Position numbers and translations under genes: made by a program | The notes under the pieces: generated by a model | What the model was told of the DNA's origin: nothing | The model's database searches: none | Seen by the model: only the letters and a program-made list of their open reading frames with translations | Assembly (NCBI RefSeq): GCF_050753385.1 | Contig: NZ_JBLZFZ010000025.1 | Location: 1-64,000, forward strand | From: Pantanalinema rosaneae | Lineage (GTDB): Bacteria > Cyanobacteriota > Cyanobacteriia > Leptolyngbyales > Leptolyngbyaceae | Length of the DNA stretch: 64,000 nt | Direction of reading: 5' to 3' | Shown: piece after piece, positions 1 to 8,644 of the stretch | Numbering within the stretch: the stretch's first letter is position 1 | Layout: each line of letters opens with the position of its first letter

Positions 1-19
1 AGATGTGTATAAGAGACAG
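1..19. other. Tn5 mosaic-end adapter sequence (library artefact)
   Basis: The first 19 bases are identical to the 19-bp Tn5 mosaic end used in transposase-based sequencing libraries. Genomic sequence seems to start at base 20. This means the window begins at a contig end with untrimmed adapter. It is not a biological Tn5 end: no transposase or second end is present. Confidence 0.93.
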
Positions 20-806
20 GTCCAAGATCGCAGTTTAACGCTCGATAGTCGAGCCAAATCCGGCGAGCCAGGGCGATCGCATCCCCTAAGTTGCCTTGAA
101 CATAGTTGAGAAATAGCTTCAGGGCTTGGCTATCTGGATCAAACTTTAATCCTTGGGTTGCCATTGTGGTGATGATCCAGGGTTCCAGTTCCCGATCGGC
201 AAGGGGCGGTAGAAATACCACTTGCATGTTGCTGTGTTGTACCCAACTTTCAGCAGTTGTGGCGATTAAGGCATAACTCACCCGGCTTTGGTGTTGAATT
301 TCCTGGCGTAAATAGCGCTCCCATTGTCCCGATCGATCCCAGGAGCGAATGTGAGGAAAATTCTCAAACACCAACACAATCCGGCAGTTGAGCCATTCTG
401 CCATGACCTGCGGTAGGGTCAGGAGGATTTGAAACAGTTTCCAGGACTCTTTGGGCGATGAATGCCACACTAGCTTGGCACGTCCGCCGATCGGGTGCTC
501 TAAAACAATGGGTTGATTGCTACTCCAGTGTCGAATCAGGGCTAAGTCAGGGGCGGATTCAAACACTGTCAGAATACTTTCAGCAATTAAGTGTAAGAAG
601 CGGTTGCTATCTGTGGCTCGCAGGCAGTCGATTTCAACCATCCTGGCACCAACGGCTTGCGCGGCGAAACGAACCAGGGTTCGTCGTCCACTACCGGGAA
701 CTCCGGCAATCAACAAATCACCATCAGCGGCGAGAATTTGGCTAACTTGCTGCAATTCTGCCTGCCGCCCTACTAATGTTTCGGGAATAAACGGGTTAGC
801 AACCAT
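20..806 (-). CDS. AAA/STAND-like ATP-binding protein, 3' end missing
   Basis: An open frame runs leftward from an ATG at 806 to the contig edge, giving about 262 residues without a stop. It starts MVANPFIPETLVGRQAEL, the usual opening of STAND/AAA ATP-binding proteins. A P-loop follows at about residues 34-42, written GVPGSGRRT, with Arg where the invariant Lys normally sits. A Walker B-like strand (RIVLVFEN) lies near residue 147. The C-terminus is cut by the adapter at 1-19. It is divergent from the P-type ATPase gene. The Lys-to-Arg change could weaken nucleotide binding, or this may be a lineage with an altered P-loop. The substrate or partner cannot be inferred. Confidence 0.75.
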
Positions 807-834
807 CTGAAGAAGGAAATTGGCTTTAACTTAA

Positions 835-901
835 CACTATTTAATAGTGCTATTTGATTAGTATAGGCACTATCATTAAGTTCTGTAGGTGTTATAGCAC
901 T
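835..901. promoter_or_regulatory. Repeated ACTAT/ATAGT half-sites in a divergent promoter region
   Basis: The 112-bp gap between the divergent ATPase genes holds a perfect inverted repeat CACTAT-TTA-ATAGTG (835-849). It also holds AGTGCTAT (846-853) mirrored by ATAGCACT (894-901), and a further GGCACTAT at 867-874. Such clustered palindromic half-sites suggest a repressor or activator binding region serving one or both genes. No regulator gene is adjacent, so the factor is unknown. Confidence 0.4.
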
Positions 902-918
902 TCCCGTAACATTTCTGT

Positions 919-3798
919 ATGACTGCACAACCTCCTGCGTCTGGCTCTGTCACGCTTTGGCATACTTTGGACGCTGACAAAGCTCTGGAATTATTACAGA
1001 CCGATCGCCAACTCGGTTTAACCAGTGAACAAGCGGCTGAGCAACTAGAGCGCTATGGTTCCAATGAATTGGTAGAAGCCCAGGGACGGAGTGCCTGGAA
1101 GATTTTGTTCGACCAGTTCACGAACATCATGCTGCTGTTGTTGATTGCCGTGGCGATCGTCTCTGGCATTTTGGACTTTGTTTCCTGGCAAGCGGGGGAT
1201 CTGAAGGCGAATGATGTGCCGTTTAAGGACACGATCGCAATTCTGGCGATCGTGATTCTGAATGGGCTACTGGGTTACTTGCAGGAAAGTAAAGCGGAAA
1301 AAGATCTAGCTGCCTTGAAGCAAATGGCCTCGTCCCGAGTGCGGCTCATTCGGGATGGTAGAACGATCGAAGTCGATTCCCGTGATTTGGTGCCGGGAGA
1401 TGTGATGTTGCTGGAAGCCGGGGTACAGGTGGCTGCCGATGCCCGGTTAATCGAAGCAGCAAATTTACAAGTGCGGGAAGCTGCATTAACCGGGGAAGCC
1501 CAGGCGGTGAATAAGCAGGTTGCTGCCGTACTGCCTGAAGATACCCCCTTAGGCGATCGCGTTAATCTCGTGTTTCAAGGGACGGAAGTCGTGAATGGTC
1601 GGGCAACGGCGATCGTCACGAACACCGGGATGAAAACGGAATTGGGACGGATTGCCACCATGTTGCAAGAGGTGGAAACGGAACCGACTCCCTTGCAGCA
1701 ACGGATGGATCAACTCAGCCAAGCCTTAGTAACCGGTGCCTTAGCCCTGGTGGGATTGGTGGTATTTGGTGGGATTGGCTATGCCGCCTGGAGTACCGGC
1801 AGGAATGTATTGGCGGTGGCACTGGGTGATGTGGGAAAAGAGTTTTTAGAAGTGTCGCTGAGTATGGCAGTGGCGATCGTGCCGGAGGGGTTGCCTGCGG
1901 TGATCACCGTGACGCTGGCATTGGGAACGCAACGGATGGTGAAGCGCCATGCCCTGATCCGTAAACTACCGGCCGTCGAAACCCTGGGGTCTGTCACCAC
2001 AATTTGCTCGGATAAAACGGGCACCCTGACTCAGAACAAAATGGTGGTGCAATTACTCCATACGGGTAACACAGTGCTGCAAGTGACGGGTTCGGGTTAC
2101 GATCCGGTGGGAGAATTTCAGCCGCTAACCGACAGCAGTCATGCCGTGATCGCGCCCAGCCATCATCCAGAACTGTTAAACCTGCTAACTGCCTGTACAT
2201 TATGTAACGACGCGGTATTACAGAAAGAGCAAGGCGATTGGGTGATTTTAGGCGATCCGACGGAAGGAGCCTTACTATGCCTGGCGGGTAAAGCGGGATT
2301 TCAAAAAGACCAGTGGATGAATGAGATGCCCCGCGTGGCAGAGTTTCCATTCTCATCGGAACGGAAGCGCATGAGCGTGATTGTGGAAACAGCGCCTGAA
2401 AATGCGGCGGGTCGTGGCATCGATCGCTTCATGATGTTTACGAAAGGTTCCCCGGAGTTAGTTCTGGAGCGGTGTACGCAAATTCAGGTTGGGGAAGCGG
2501 CACAATCCCTGACACCAGAGCAACGCCAGACGATTTTAGAGCATAACAATCAAATGGCAGGGCGGGGACTGCGGGTACTGGGCTTTGCCTGCAAGCCATT
2601 GTCAACGGTGCCATCCGAGGCGGAAGAGGATGCCGCCGAGCAACAGTTAATTTGGTTAGGTCTGGTCAGTATGTTAGATGCGCCTCGTCCGGAAGTGCGG
2701 GGGGCTGTGGCTCGTTGCCGGACGGCGGGTATTCGTCCGGTGATGATTACTGGCGATCACCAATTAACGGCGCAAGCGGTAGCGGAAGACTTAGGCATGG
2801 CGGAACCGGGCGATCGCGTGTTAACCGGACGCGACCTGGAGAAACTCAGTCTGGCGGAACTGGAACAGGTGGTGGGCGAGGTCAGTGTCTATGCCCGAGT
2901 TGCCCCGGAACACAAGCTGCGGATTGTCCAGGCGCTTCAGCATCGCCAACAAATTGTTTCGATGACCGGCGATGGTGTAAATGATGCCCCAGCCCTGAAA
3001 CAAGCCGATATTGGGGTAGCAATGGGGATTACGGGCACCGATGTCAGTAAAGATGCCAGCGATATGGTGCTGCTGGACGACAACTTTGCCACGATCGTCG
3101 CGGCGGTAGAAGAAGGTCGGGTGGTCTATACCAATATTCGGCGCTTTATTAAGTACATTCTGGGCAGTAACATTGGTGAACTGCTAACGATCGCGGCGGC
3201 ACCATTAATTGGTTTAGGGGGGGTGCCACTCACGCCATTACAAATTCTCTGGATGAACTTAGTCACCGATGGTTTACCCGCGTTGGCACTAGCCGTCGAA
3301 CCGGCGGAACCGAATGTGATGAATCGTCCGCCCCATGATCCGCAGGAAAGTATTTTTGCGCGGGGGTTGGGGAGCTATATGCTGCGAATTGGCTTAATTC
3401 TGTCAATTCTGGCGATCGGACTGATGACCTGGTCGTATAGCTATACCCATACTGTTTATACCAATCCTGCCGATCAAGAACGCTGGAAAACGATGGTATT
3501 TACAACCCTGTGTCTGGCACAGATGGGACATGCGTTGGCAATTCGGTCTAACACCCGCCTGACGATCGAAATGAATCCGATGACGAACCTGTATGTTTGG
3601 ACATCGGTCGTGTTTACAAGCCTGTTGCAACTTGCTTTGATTTATGTGCCATTCCTGCGTAATTTCTTTGGGACTCATTACCTCAACTTGACCGAATTAA
3701 GCATTTGTTTAGGCTTTAGTGTCTTAATGTTTGTCTGGATTGAACTGGAGAAGATTGCCCTCCGGCTCTATGTAACCTGGCGGAAGCGAAAAGGCTAA
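919..3798 (+). CDS. Cation-transporting P-type ATPase, Ca2+ (type IIA) class
   Basis: This 959-residue membrane pump of the SERCA/PMR1 class probably exports Ca2+ using ATP. The N-terminal cation-ATPase domain is at about 10-80. The actuator loop carries LTGEA near residue 190. TM4 has the type II signature PEGLPA. The phosphorylation motif DKTGT starts at Asp365. The hinge TGDGVNDAP is near residue 690, and TM6 has NLVTDGLPALAL, the Asn-x-x-Thr-Asp Ca2+ ligand set of Ca2+ pumps. The length is full for the family. recF begins on the base after its stop codon, so the two are probably co-transcribed. Na+ or Mn2+ as the real cargo cannot be excluded. Confidence 0.92.
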   Translation: MTAQPPASGSVTLWHTLDADKALELLQTDRQLGLTSEQAAEQLERYGSNELVEAQGRSAWKILFDQFTNIMLLLLIAVAIVSGILDFVSWQAGDLKANDVPFKDTIAILAIVILNGLLGYLQESKAEKDLAALKQMASSRVRLIRDGRTIEVDSRDLVPGDVMLLEAGVQVAADARLIEAANLQVREAALTGEAQAVNKQVAAVLPEDTPLGDRVNLVFQGTEVVNGRATAIVTNTGMKTELGRIATMLQEVETEPTPLQQRMDQLSQALVTGALALVGLVVFGGIGYAAWSTGRNVLAVALGDVGKEFLEVSLSMAVAIVPEGLPAVITVTLALGTQRMVKRHALIRKLPAVETLGSVTTICSDKTGTLTQNKMVVQLLHTGNTVLQVTGSGYDPVGEFQPLTDSSHAVIAPSHHPELLNLLTACTLCNDAVLQKEQGDWVILGDPTEGALLCLAGKAGFQKDQWMNEMPRVAEFPFSSERKRMSVIVETAPENAAGRGIDRFMMFTKGSPELVLERCTQIQVGEAAQSLTPEQRQTILEHNNQMAGRGLRVLGFACKPLSTVPSEAEEDAAEQQLIWLGLVSMLDAPRPEVRGAVARCRTAGIRPVMITGDHQLTAQAVAEDLGMAEPGDRVLTGRDLEKLSLAELEQVVGEVSVYARVAPEHKLRIVQALQHRQQIVSMTGDGVNDAPALKQADIGVAMGITGTDVSKDASDMVLLDDNFATIVAAVEEGRVVYTNIRRFIKYILGSNIGELLTIAAAPLIGLGGVPLTPLQILWMNLVTDGLPALALAVEPAEPNVMNRPPHDPQESIFARGLGSYMLRIGLILSILAIGLMTWSYSYTHTVYTNPADQERWKTMVFTTLCLAQMGHALAIRSNTRLTIEMNPMTNLYVWTSVVFTSLLQLALIYVPFLRNFFGTHYLNLTELSICLGFSVLMFVWIELEKIALRLYVTWRKRKG

Positions 3799-4971
3799 AT
3801 GTTTCTGAAAGCCCTGCACCTGCGGCAGTTCCGCAACTATCACGATCAGGTGGTGGAATTTGATGCAGCCAAAACGATTTTGGTTGGCAATAATGCCCAG
3901 GGTAAATCCAATTTATTAGAAGCAGTAGAACTGTTATCGACCCTGCGATCGCACCGGACTTCCCGTGATCGCGATCTGATTCGGGATGGGGACACGGTGG
4001 CTCAGATTGCGGCTCAGTTGGAACGGATGACCGGGACGATCGATCTGGGAATTACGCTTCGGCAAAATAGTCGCCGGACGGTCGCCCTGAATCACCAACC
4101 GATGCGACGGCAACTGGATTTTCTAGGTACATTGAACACCGTCCAGTTTTCTAGCCTCGATCTGGATTTGGTTCGGGGCGGTCCCGAGCAACGTCGTCAC
4201 TGGCTGGATGCTTTGCTGATTCAACTGGAACCTGTTTATGCCTATATCTTGCAGCAGTACAACCAAATTCTGCGTCAACGGAATGCGTTGTTAAAGGAAG
4301 GGCGGGCAGATGGGGGAGTAGGGAGATGGGGAGATGAGGGAGATGAGGCAGGTGGGGCTGTAGCAGATTCGTCGTCTGTGGATGAGTTGGCGTTGTGGGA
4401 TGCTCAGTTAGTCACGGCAGGAACGCGGGTGATCCGGCGACGATCGCGGGTGGTGCAGCGGTTAGCGCCGTTAGCGCACTACTGGCATCAGGCGATTAGT
4501 GGGAGTTGTGAAGCGTTGACAATCCGTTATGCGCCCAATGTGCCTCTGGAGCAGGATGAGCCAACTGTGGTGCAACAGGCGTTTTTCGAGAAATTGCAGA
4601 CACGGGCGATCGCCGAGCAACAGCAGCGCAGTACCTTAGTGGGACCGCATCGGGATGATGTGGAATTCACCATTAATCAAACCTCGGCGCGGCAATATGG
4701 TTCTCAAGGTCAACAGCGCACTTTAGTTTTAGCCCTTAAATTGGCAGAACTGAAGTTAATTGAAGAGGTAATTGCTGAACCACCTTTACTATTACTGGAT
4801 GATGTCTTGGCAGAGTTAGATCTCGATCGGCAGAACCAACTATTAGAAGCGATTCAAGATCGCTTTCAAACGTTAATTACCACCACTCATTTAGGCTCAT
4901 TTGATGCCCAATGGTTGAAGTCCTCCCAGATTTACTCAGTGAAAGCTGGACACTTATTTGCTAGTGATTAG
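3799..4971 (+). CDS. recF: DNA replication/repair protein RecF
   Basis: RecF is an SMC-like ATPase that loads RecA at gaps with RecO and RecR. The N-terminus MFLKALHLRQFRNYHDQ and the Walker A segment GNNAQGKSN (about residues 31-39) are typical, as are the QGQQRTLVLALKLAE signature and the Walker B LLLLDDVLAELD near residue 335. It starts directly after the P-type ATPase stop codon. The 390 residues slightly exceed the usual 360-380 because of a low-complexity Gly/Asp/Glu insert at about 167-195. That insert is encoded by GGGGAGAT-like repeats (about 4296-4370), which remain in frame. Confidence 0.93.
   Translation: MFLKALHLRQFRNYHDQVVEFDAAKTILVGNNAQGKSNLLEAVELLSTLRSHRTSRDRDLIRDGDTVAQIAAQLERMTGTIDLGITLRQNSRRTVALNHQPMRRQLDFLGTLNTVQFSSLDLDLVRGGPEQRRHWLDALLIQLEPVYAYILQQYNQILRQRNALLKEGRADGGVGRWGDEGDEAGGAVADSSSVDELALWDAQLVTAGTRVIRRRSRVVQRLAPLAHYWHQAISGSCEALTIRYAPNVPLEQDEPTVVQQAFFEKLQTRAIAEQQQRSTLVGPHRDDVEFTINQTSARQYGSQGQQRTLVLALKLAELKLIEEVIAEPPLLLLDDVLAELDLDRQNQLLEAIQDRFQTLITTTHLGSFDAQWLKSSQIYSVKAGHLFASD
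4296..4370 (+). repeat. G-rich GGGAGAT-type simple repeat inside recF
   Basis: The plus strand shows imperfect tandem copies of GGGGAGAT/GAGGGAGATGAG inside the recF coding region. The frame is kept, and the product is an acidic, Gly-rich loop between conserved RecF blocks. Similar G-rich heptameric repeats are common between cyanobacterial genes; one inside recF is unusual. Confidence 0.6.
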
Positions 4972-5048
4972 GGATAAATAAGCTAGAGAATGGTTGTAAT
5001 TGAGTTATCTTAGTCTTGCGATCTCTCTAGCAAATATCTGTAGGTAAT

Positions 5049-5546
5049 ATGATTGATTTTGATCGGCTGGAATACATCAAAAATGTTAATGATGATGATG
5101 ATAAGAAGTGGGCATACAAAGATTTTTTGGTTGGCTCTTACTTTCAATTGAGCTTTAGAGATGGTGTAGGGGTAAGGAATCATGCTTTAAACTTACCCAA
5201 AGGAGCATTGATTATCTTGTCTCAGAAACGGTCTACAGACGTTCGCCGTCTAACACATATCGTTGAACTTGTGAATGAAGGTATTGAAGATGAAGCTCAA
5301 TGGAAGCAATCAGATCCGTGGGGAATTTTCCGTTGGGTTAAGGTTCACTGGGTGGCTGATTTTGACAATTCTGATGCTGATTGTATCCCTTCCGATAAAA
5401 AATTTATGAAGGCAGATTGGGGCTGGTTCGATACCAAAGCAAAGTCATTAGCTAGCCCGAAACTGCTAGCTCAGTGGAAAAGTATCGAAAACCTAAGAAT
5501 GCACTTAAAGGAGGTATTCACTAACACCTATCCATCCCGAGGATAA
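5049..5546 (+). CDS. Hypothetical protein, accessory, possibly PUA/EVE-like
   Basis: This is a 165-residue soluble protein starting at an ATG 77 bp after recF. It is more A+T-rich than its neighbours and has few HIP1-type sites, which suggests recent acquisition. I do not recognise the family. The pattern GALIILSQKRSTDVRRLTHIVELVNEG followed by an aromatic stretch (WGIFRWVKVHWV) resembles small PUA/EVE/ASCH-type beta-barrels, but this is only an impression. No signal peptide or membrane segment is visible. Confidence 0.6.
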   Translation: MIDFDRLEYIKNVNDDDDKKWAYKDFLVGSYFQLSFRDGVGVRNHALNLPKGALIILSQKRSTDVRRLTHIVELVNEGIEDEAQWKQSDPWGIFRWVKVHWVADFDNSDADCIPSDKKFMKADWGWFDTKAKSLASPKLLAQWKSIENLRMHLKEVFTNTYPSRG

Positions 5547-5591
5547 TCTAACAATAAGTAGGTAGGCGTAATTAAACTGACGATGCTAAAA

Positions 5592-5692
5592 CTGCCCTCA
5601 TCCCCCAACCTTTTTCTCCCAAATTTGGGAGAAGGGGGCTAAGATTGGCTCCCCTCGCCCAGTTTTGGGAGAGGGGCTGGGGGTGAGGGCAA
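5592..5692. repeat. Cyanobacterial inverted-repeat element
   Basis: The segment opens with GCCCTCATCCCCCAACC and closes with its imperfect complement GGCTGGGGGTGAGGGC. Internal hairpins are built on CTCCCAAATTTGGGAG and CCAGTTTTGGGAG. This is the widespread CCCTCA...TGAGGG intergenic palindrome of cyanobacteria. A related copy lies at about 47493-47565. It lies between the hypothetical gene and the membrane-protein gene and has no coding capacity. Confidence 0.75.
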
Positions 5693-5758
5693 AAGGCTGG
5701 CATCTCCCAATTAATTTCACCTGGCTACTGAGTTGGCTCCATTTAATGATTGATTTAC

Positions 5759-6649
5759 ATGAACCAAAAACCAGAACCGGGAGCGATTAAAACCTTTGTC
5801 ACAGCGCCAATTAGTTTTGTGGCGGGGGCGTTGTATCCTCTACGAGTATTGTCGTTGTTGCAGCAGGCTCCGCAACTGTGGAGTGGGATTGTCATTCCCA
5901 TTGGGGTGAATATTGTGGTTGGCATGATTTTGTATGCCAGTCTGTTGATTCCGGGGTGGCGAGCGATCGCTCAGGGAACTGCGAGTATTCCCAATTGGTT
6001 AGCCACCCAAATTGCCCGATCGCCGGAGTGGTTGTCTCGTTGGCTGATGTGGATTCCCTCAGTGGCAACGGTGTTTGATGAATTGTTGCAAGCCTTATTA
6101 GCGTTATTGTTATTGCTGATTACGGGATTCCTGCTGGTACAATTTGGGGCGATTTTTGGCGCACCCTGGTATGGCATGGTTGCCGAACAAATTGAGAAAG
6201 AGCGATTAGGTGAATTACCAATCATCGGTTCTCCCAGTTGGGGGCGCATTGTCCATGACATCTGGCGGGCGATCGCCTTTCAACTGAAAAAATTGTTGCT
6301 CCTGGTCGTGATTGGCTTGCCCTTATTACTGCTGCACTTTTTCCCCCCGATCGGGAATCTGATTGCCAGTCTGGGTAGTATTGCCCTTGCCGCACTGATG
6401 GTTGTGTTGGATTTTATCGATCCCCCATTAGAACGACGGCGACTGCGTTTTCGCACCAAAATTGGTCTGGTTTTCCGCACGATTCCTGCCAGTGTCAGCT
6501 TTGCGCTGGTGTGTTTGGGATTGATGAGTATTCCCTTTTTGAATTTGATTATGGTGCCCGTTTGTGTGATGGCTGGAACTCTATTTAGCTGCGATCGCAT
6601 TCTCCCCAAGTTAAAACCAGTGGTAGGACAAACCGCGATCGATACCTAA
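5759..6649 (+). CDS. EI24/CysZ-like integral membrane protein
   Basis: This is an about 296-residue polytopic membrane protein. I chose the ATG at 5759 (MNQKPEPGAIKTF); an in-frame TTG at 5750 is also possible. Hydrophobic helices lie at roughly residues 40-65, 100-130, 175-200, 202-222 and 245-270. The opening segment TFVTAPISFVAGALYPLR and the paired helices resemble the EI24 domain family, which includes the sulfate permease-like CysZ. The stop codon is one base before the gamma-glutamyltransferase start, so the two are probably co-transcribed. The transported substrate is unknown. Confidence 0.7.
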   Translation: MNQKPEPGAIKTFVTAPISFVAGALYPLRVLSLLQQAPQLWSGIVIPIGVNIVVGMILYASLLIPGWRAIAQGTASIPNWLATQIARSPEWLSRWLMWIPSVATVFDELLQALLALLLLLITGFLLVQFGAIFGAPWYGMVAEQIEKERLGELPIIGSPSWGRIVHDIWRAIAFQLKKLLLLVVIGLPLLLLHFFPPIGNLIASLGSIALAALMVVLDFIDPPLERRRLRFRTKIGLVFRTIPASVSFALVCLGLMSIPFLNLIMVPVCVMAGTLFSCDRILPKLKPVVGQTAIDT

Positions 6650-6650
6650 C

Positions 6651-8240
6651 ATGATTTCCTTTGATTTAACTGATTACCCCTATCCCTCCAGTCGCCGGGT
6701 TGTTTTAGGGCAACGGGGCGCGGTCGCCACCAGTCAACCCTTAGCCACCCTGGCAGGGATGGAGATGCTGTGGGCAGGGGGGAATGCGATCGATGCGGCG
6801 GTGGCAATGGCGATCGCCCTAACGGTGGTAGAACCAACCTCTAACGGGATTGGGGGGGATGCCTTTGCTCTGGTTTGGGATGGTAAACTCCACGGCTTAA
6901 ATGGCTCGGGTCGCAGTCCGCAAGCTCTCACTCCAGAACAATGTGCGAATCTCCAGCAGATTCCCGATCGCAGTTGGTTGAGTGTCACCGTACCGGGGGC
7001 TGTGTCGGCATGGCAAACCTTATGGCAACGGTGGGGAAAATTACCATTTGAGCGATTATTTGAACCGGCGATTCGCTATGCCGAAGCGGGCTATCCGGTG
7101 TCGCCGGAGACGGCAATTGCCTGGAAGCGATCGGAATCTCGCTATTTGCCCTTACAAGGCGCGGAATTTCAACCGTTCAAATCAGTGTTCTTTCCGGGCG
7201 ATCGCGCTCCATCGGTAGGGGAAATCTGGTGCAGTCCTGCCCACGCTGCTACCTTACGAGCGATCGCGCACAGTGGTGGAGAATCGTTCTATCGAGGCGA
7301 TTTAGCAACACAGATAGTGAATTTTGCGGTGGCAACTGGGGGCTATCTGACTCTGGCGGATTTGGCAAATCATCAGGCAGATTGGGTGGAACCCATTTCG
7401 ACCGATTACCGGGGGATTACAGTCTGGGAAATTCCCCCCAATGGTCAGGGGATTGCCGCGTTGATGGCATTGAATATTCTGGAGGGCGTTGAGCTAGGGC
7501 GTTATCCGCGTGAGTCAGCCGACAGTTACCACTGGCAGATCGAAGCGATGAAACTGGCGTTTGCCGATGCCTATCGCTATGTGGCTGATCCGCATCACAT
7601 GGATCTGTCGTCCCTTGATTTATTAAGTCAGTCCTATGCCCGCGATCGTCGTCAGCTGATTCAACCCACTGCCCTACCTCTAGCGCAACCGGGTTTACCC
7701 AAAGGCGGTACAGTCTACCTGACGGCGGCTGACCCGGATTTGATGGTGTCGTTCATTCAGTCCAACTATGAGGGGTTTGGCAGTGGCATCTTAGTGCCGG
7801 AGACGGGAATCGCCCTGCATAACCGAGCGACTGGATTTAGTGTTGAAGCGGGACACCCGAATCAGATTGCTCCGGGTAAGCGTCCCTTTCATACGATCAT
7901 TCCTGGCTTTCTCACCCAAGCTGACCAACCATTAGGAGCCTTTGGCGTGATGGGTGCGCCGATGCAGCCCCAGGGACATCTGCAAATGGTGGTGAATTTA
8001 GTTGATTACGGCATGAATCCGCAGGCGGCGCTGGATGCTCCTCGTTGGCGGTTTTTGGAGCAGAATCGGATCTTGCTGGAGCGATCGGTGTCTCAATCCG
8101 TTGCCGATGCGTTAACAGAACGGCAGCATTTAGTTCGGCGGGGTGGCTTCTTTGGGCGGGGACAAATGATTTTGCGGCAGAATGGGGTGTTGGTTGCCGC
8201 CTCCGAACCTCGTGCCGATGGCTTAGCGATCGCCTGGTAA
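6651..8240 (+). CDS. Gamma-glutamyltransferase family protein
   Basis: This is an Ntn-hydrolase precursor of 529 residues that transfers or hydrolyses gamma-glutamyl groups, for example from glutathione. The N-terminal block is typical: AVATSQPLATLAGMEML, then GGNAIDAAVAMA and NGIGGDAFALVW. The nucleophile that starts the small subunit after self-cleavage is probably Thr354 (GGTVYLTAADPD). The MGAPMQPQGHLQMVVNL block follows near the C-terminus. There is no signal peptide, so it is probably cytoplasmic, unlike E. coli Ggt. The VYLTAAD context is the acylase-like variant seen in many soil bacteria and cyanobacteria, so the true substrate may not be glutathione. Confidence 0.88.
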   Translation: MISFDLTDYPYPSSRRVVLGQRGAVATSQPLATLAGMEMLWAGGNAIDAAVAMAIALTVVEPTSNGIGGDAFALVWDGKLHGLNGSGRSPQALTPEQCANLQQIPDRSWLSVTVPGAVSAWQTLWQRWGKLPFERLFEPAIRYAEAGYPVSPETAIAWKRSESRYLPLQGAEFQPFKSVFFPGDRAPSVGEIWCSPAHAATLRAIAHSGGESFYRGDLATQIVNFAVATGGYLTLADLANHQADWVEPISTDYRGITVWEIPPNGQGIAALMALNILEGVELGRYPRESADSYHWQIEAMKLAFADAYRYVADPHHMDLSSLDLLSQSYARDRRQLIQPTALPLAQPGLPKGGTVYLTAADPDLMVSFIQSNYEGFGSGILVPETGIALHNRATGFSVEAGHPNQIAPGKRPFHTIIPGFLTQADQPLGAFGVMGAPMQPQGHLQMVVNLVDYGMNPQAALDAPRWRFLEQNRILLERSVSQSVADALTERQHLVRRGGFFGRGQMILRQNGVLVAASEPRADGLAIAW

Positions 8241-8284
8241 ACCGGACGTTTAGGAATGGGAATTCAATCACTCTGCATCGTTCT

Positions 8285-8369
8285 GTAGGGGCGTGGCATT
8301 CAATAAAAAATCTTTGCCACCCCAGAAATCTCTGTAGCTTGCTTCCCGGATGGGATGCCGTACCCCTAC
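8285..8369. repeat. Small inverted-repeat (MITE-like) element
   Basis: GTAGGGGCGTGGCAT at 8285-8299 is mirrored by ATGCCGTACCCCTAC at 8355-8369, with three mismatches. The arms enclose about 55 bp without coding capacity. GTAGGGGC...GCCCCTAC palindromes are common non-coding repeats in cyanobacterial genomes. This one fills the gap after the gamma-glutamyltransferase gene. Confidence 0.55.
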
Positions 8370-8482
8370 TCTTCACCTGATTGGGCGAACCATTGAGGCG
8401 AGGTGACTTCATCCAGGCATTGGGTAGGATGACTACAGATGGCGATTCAATTCGCTGTGATCAACTGCTCAGGAGGTCGGAG

Positions 8483-8641
8483 ATGCTCAACAAATTCTTT
8501 CAGGCAATTGTGATTACTGTCATTCTCGGGTGGATTGGTAGTCAAGGAATGATGACCGCGCCAGTACCGATCGCCACCGTGAATTCCTCTCAGTCAACTG
8601 GGCAAATGATTAGTTGGAATTTACTTGATTTAGTGCTGTAA
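8483..8641 (+). CDS. Small membrane/secreted protein (52 aa)
   Basis: The ATG at 8483 has a strong ribosome site, AGGAGG at 8471-8476 (spacing 6). The product MLNKFFQAIVITVILGWIG... has one N-terminal hydrophobic segment and then a short polar tail. It could be a single-pass membrane peptide or an exported small protein. The next gene (DUF952) starts at its stop codon, which supports real translation. The function is unknown. Confidence 0.55.
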   Translation: MLNKFFQAIVITVILGWIGSQGMMTAPVPIATVNSSQSTGQMISWNLLDLVL

Positions 8642-8644
8642 GTG

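Noticed and set aside
1..19. A biological Tn5 insertion
   Set aside because: It is only the 19-bp mosaic end at base 1, with no IS50 or transposase sequence; adapter contamination is the simpler explanation.
7912..8412. 166-residue minus-strand ORF over the gamma-glutamyltransferase 3' end
   Set aside because: It has shadow composition rich in Arg, Pro and Ser, and no start context.
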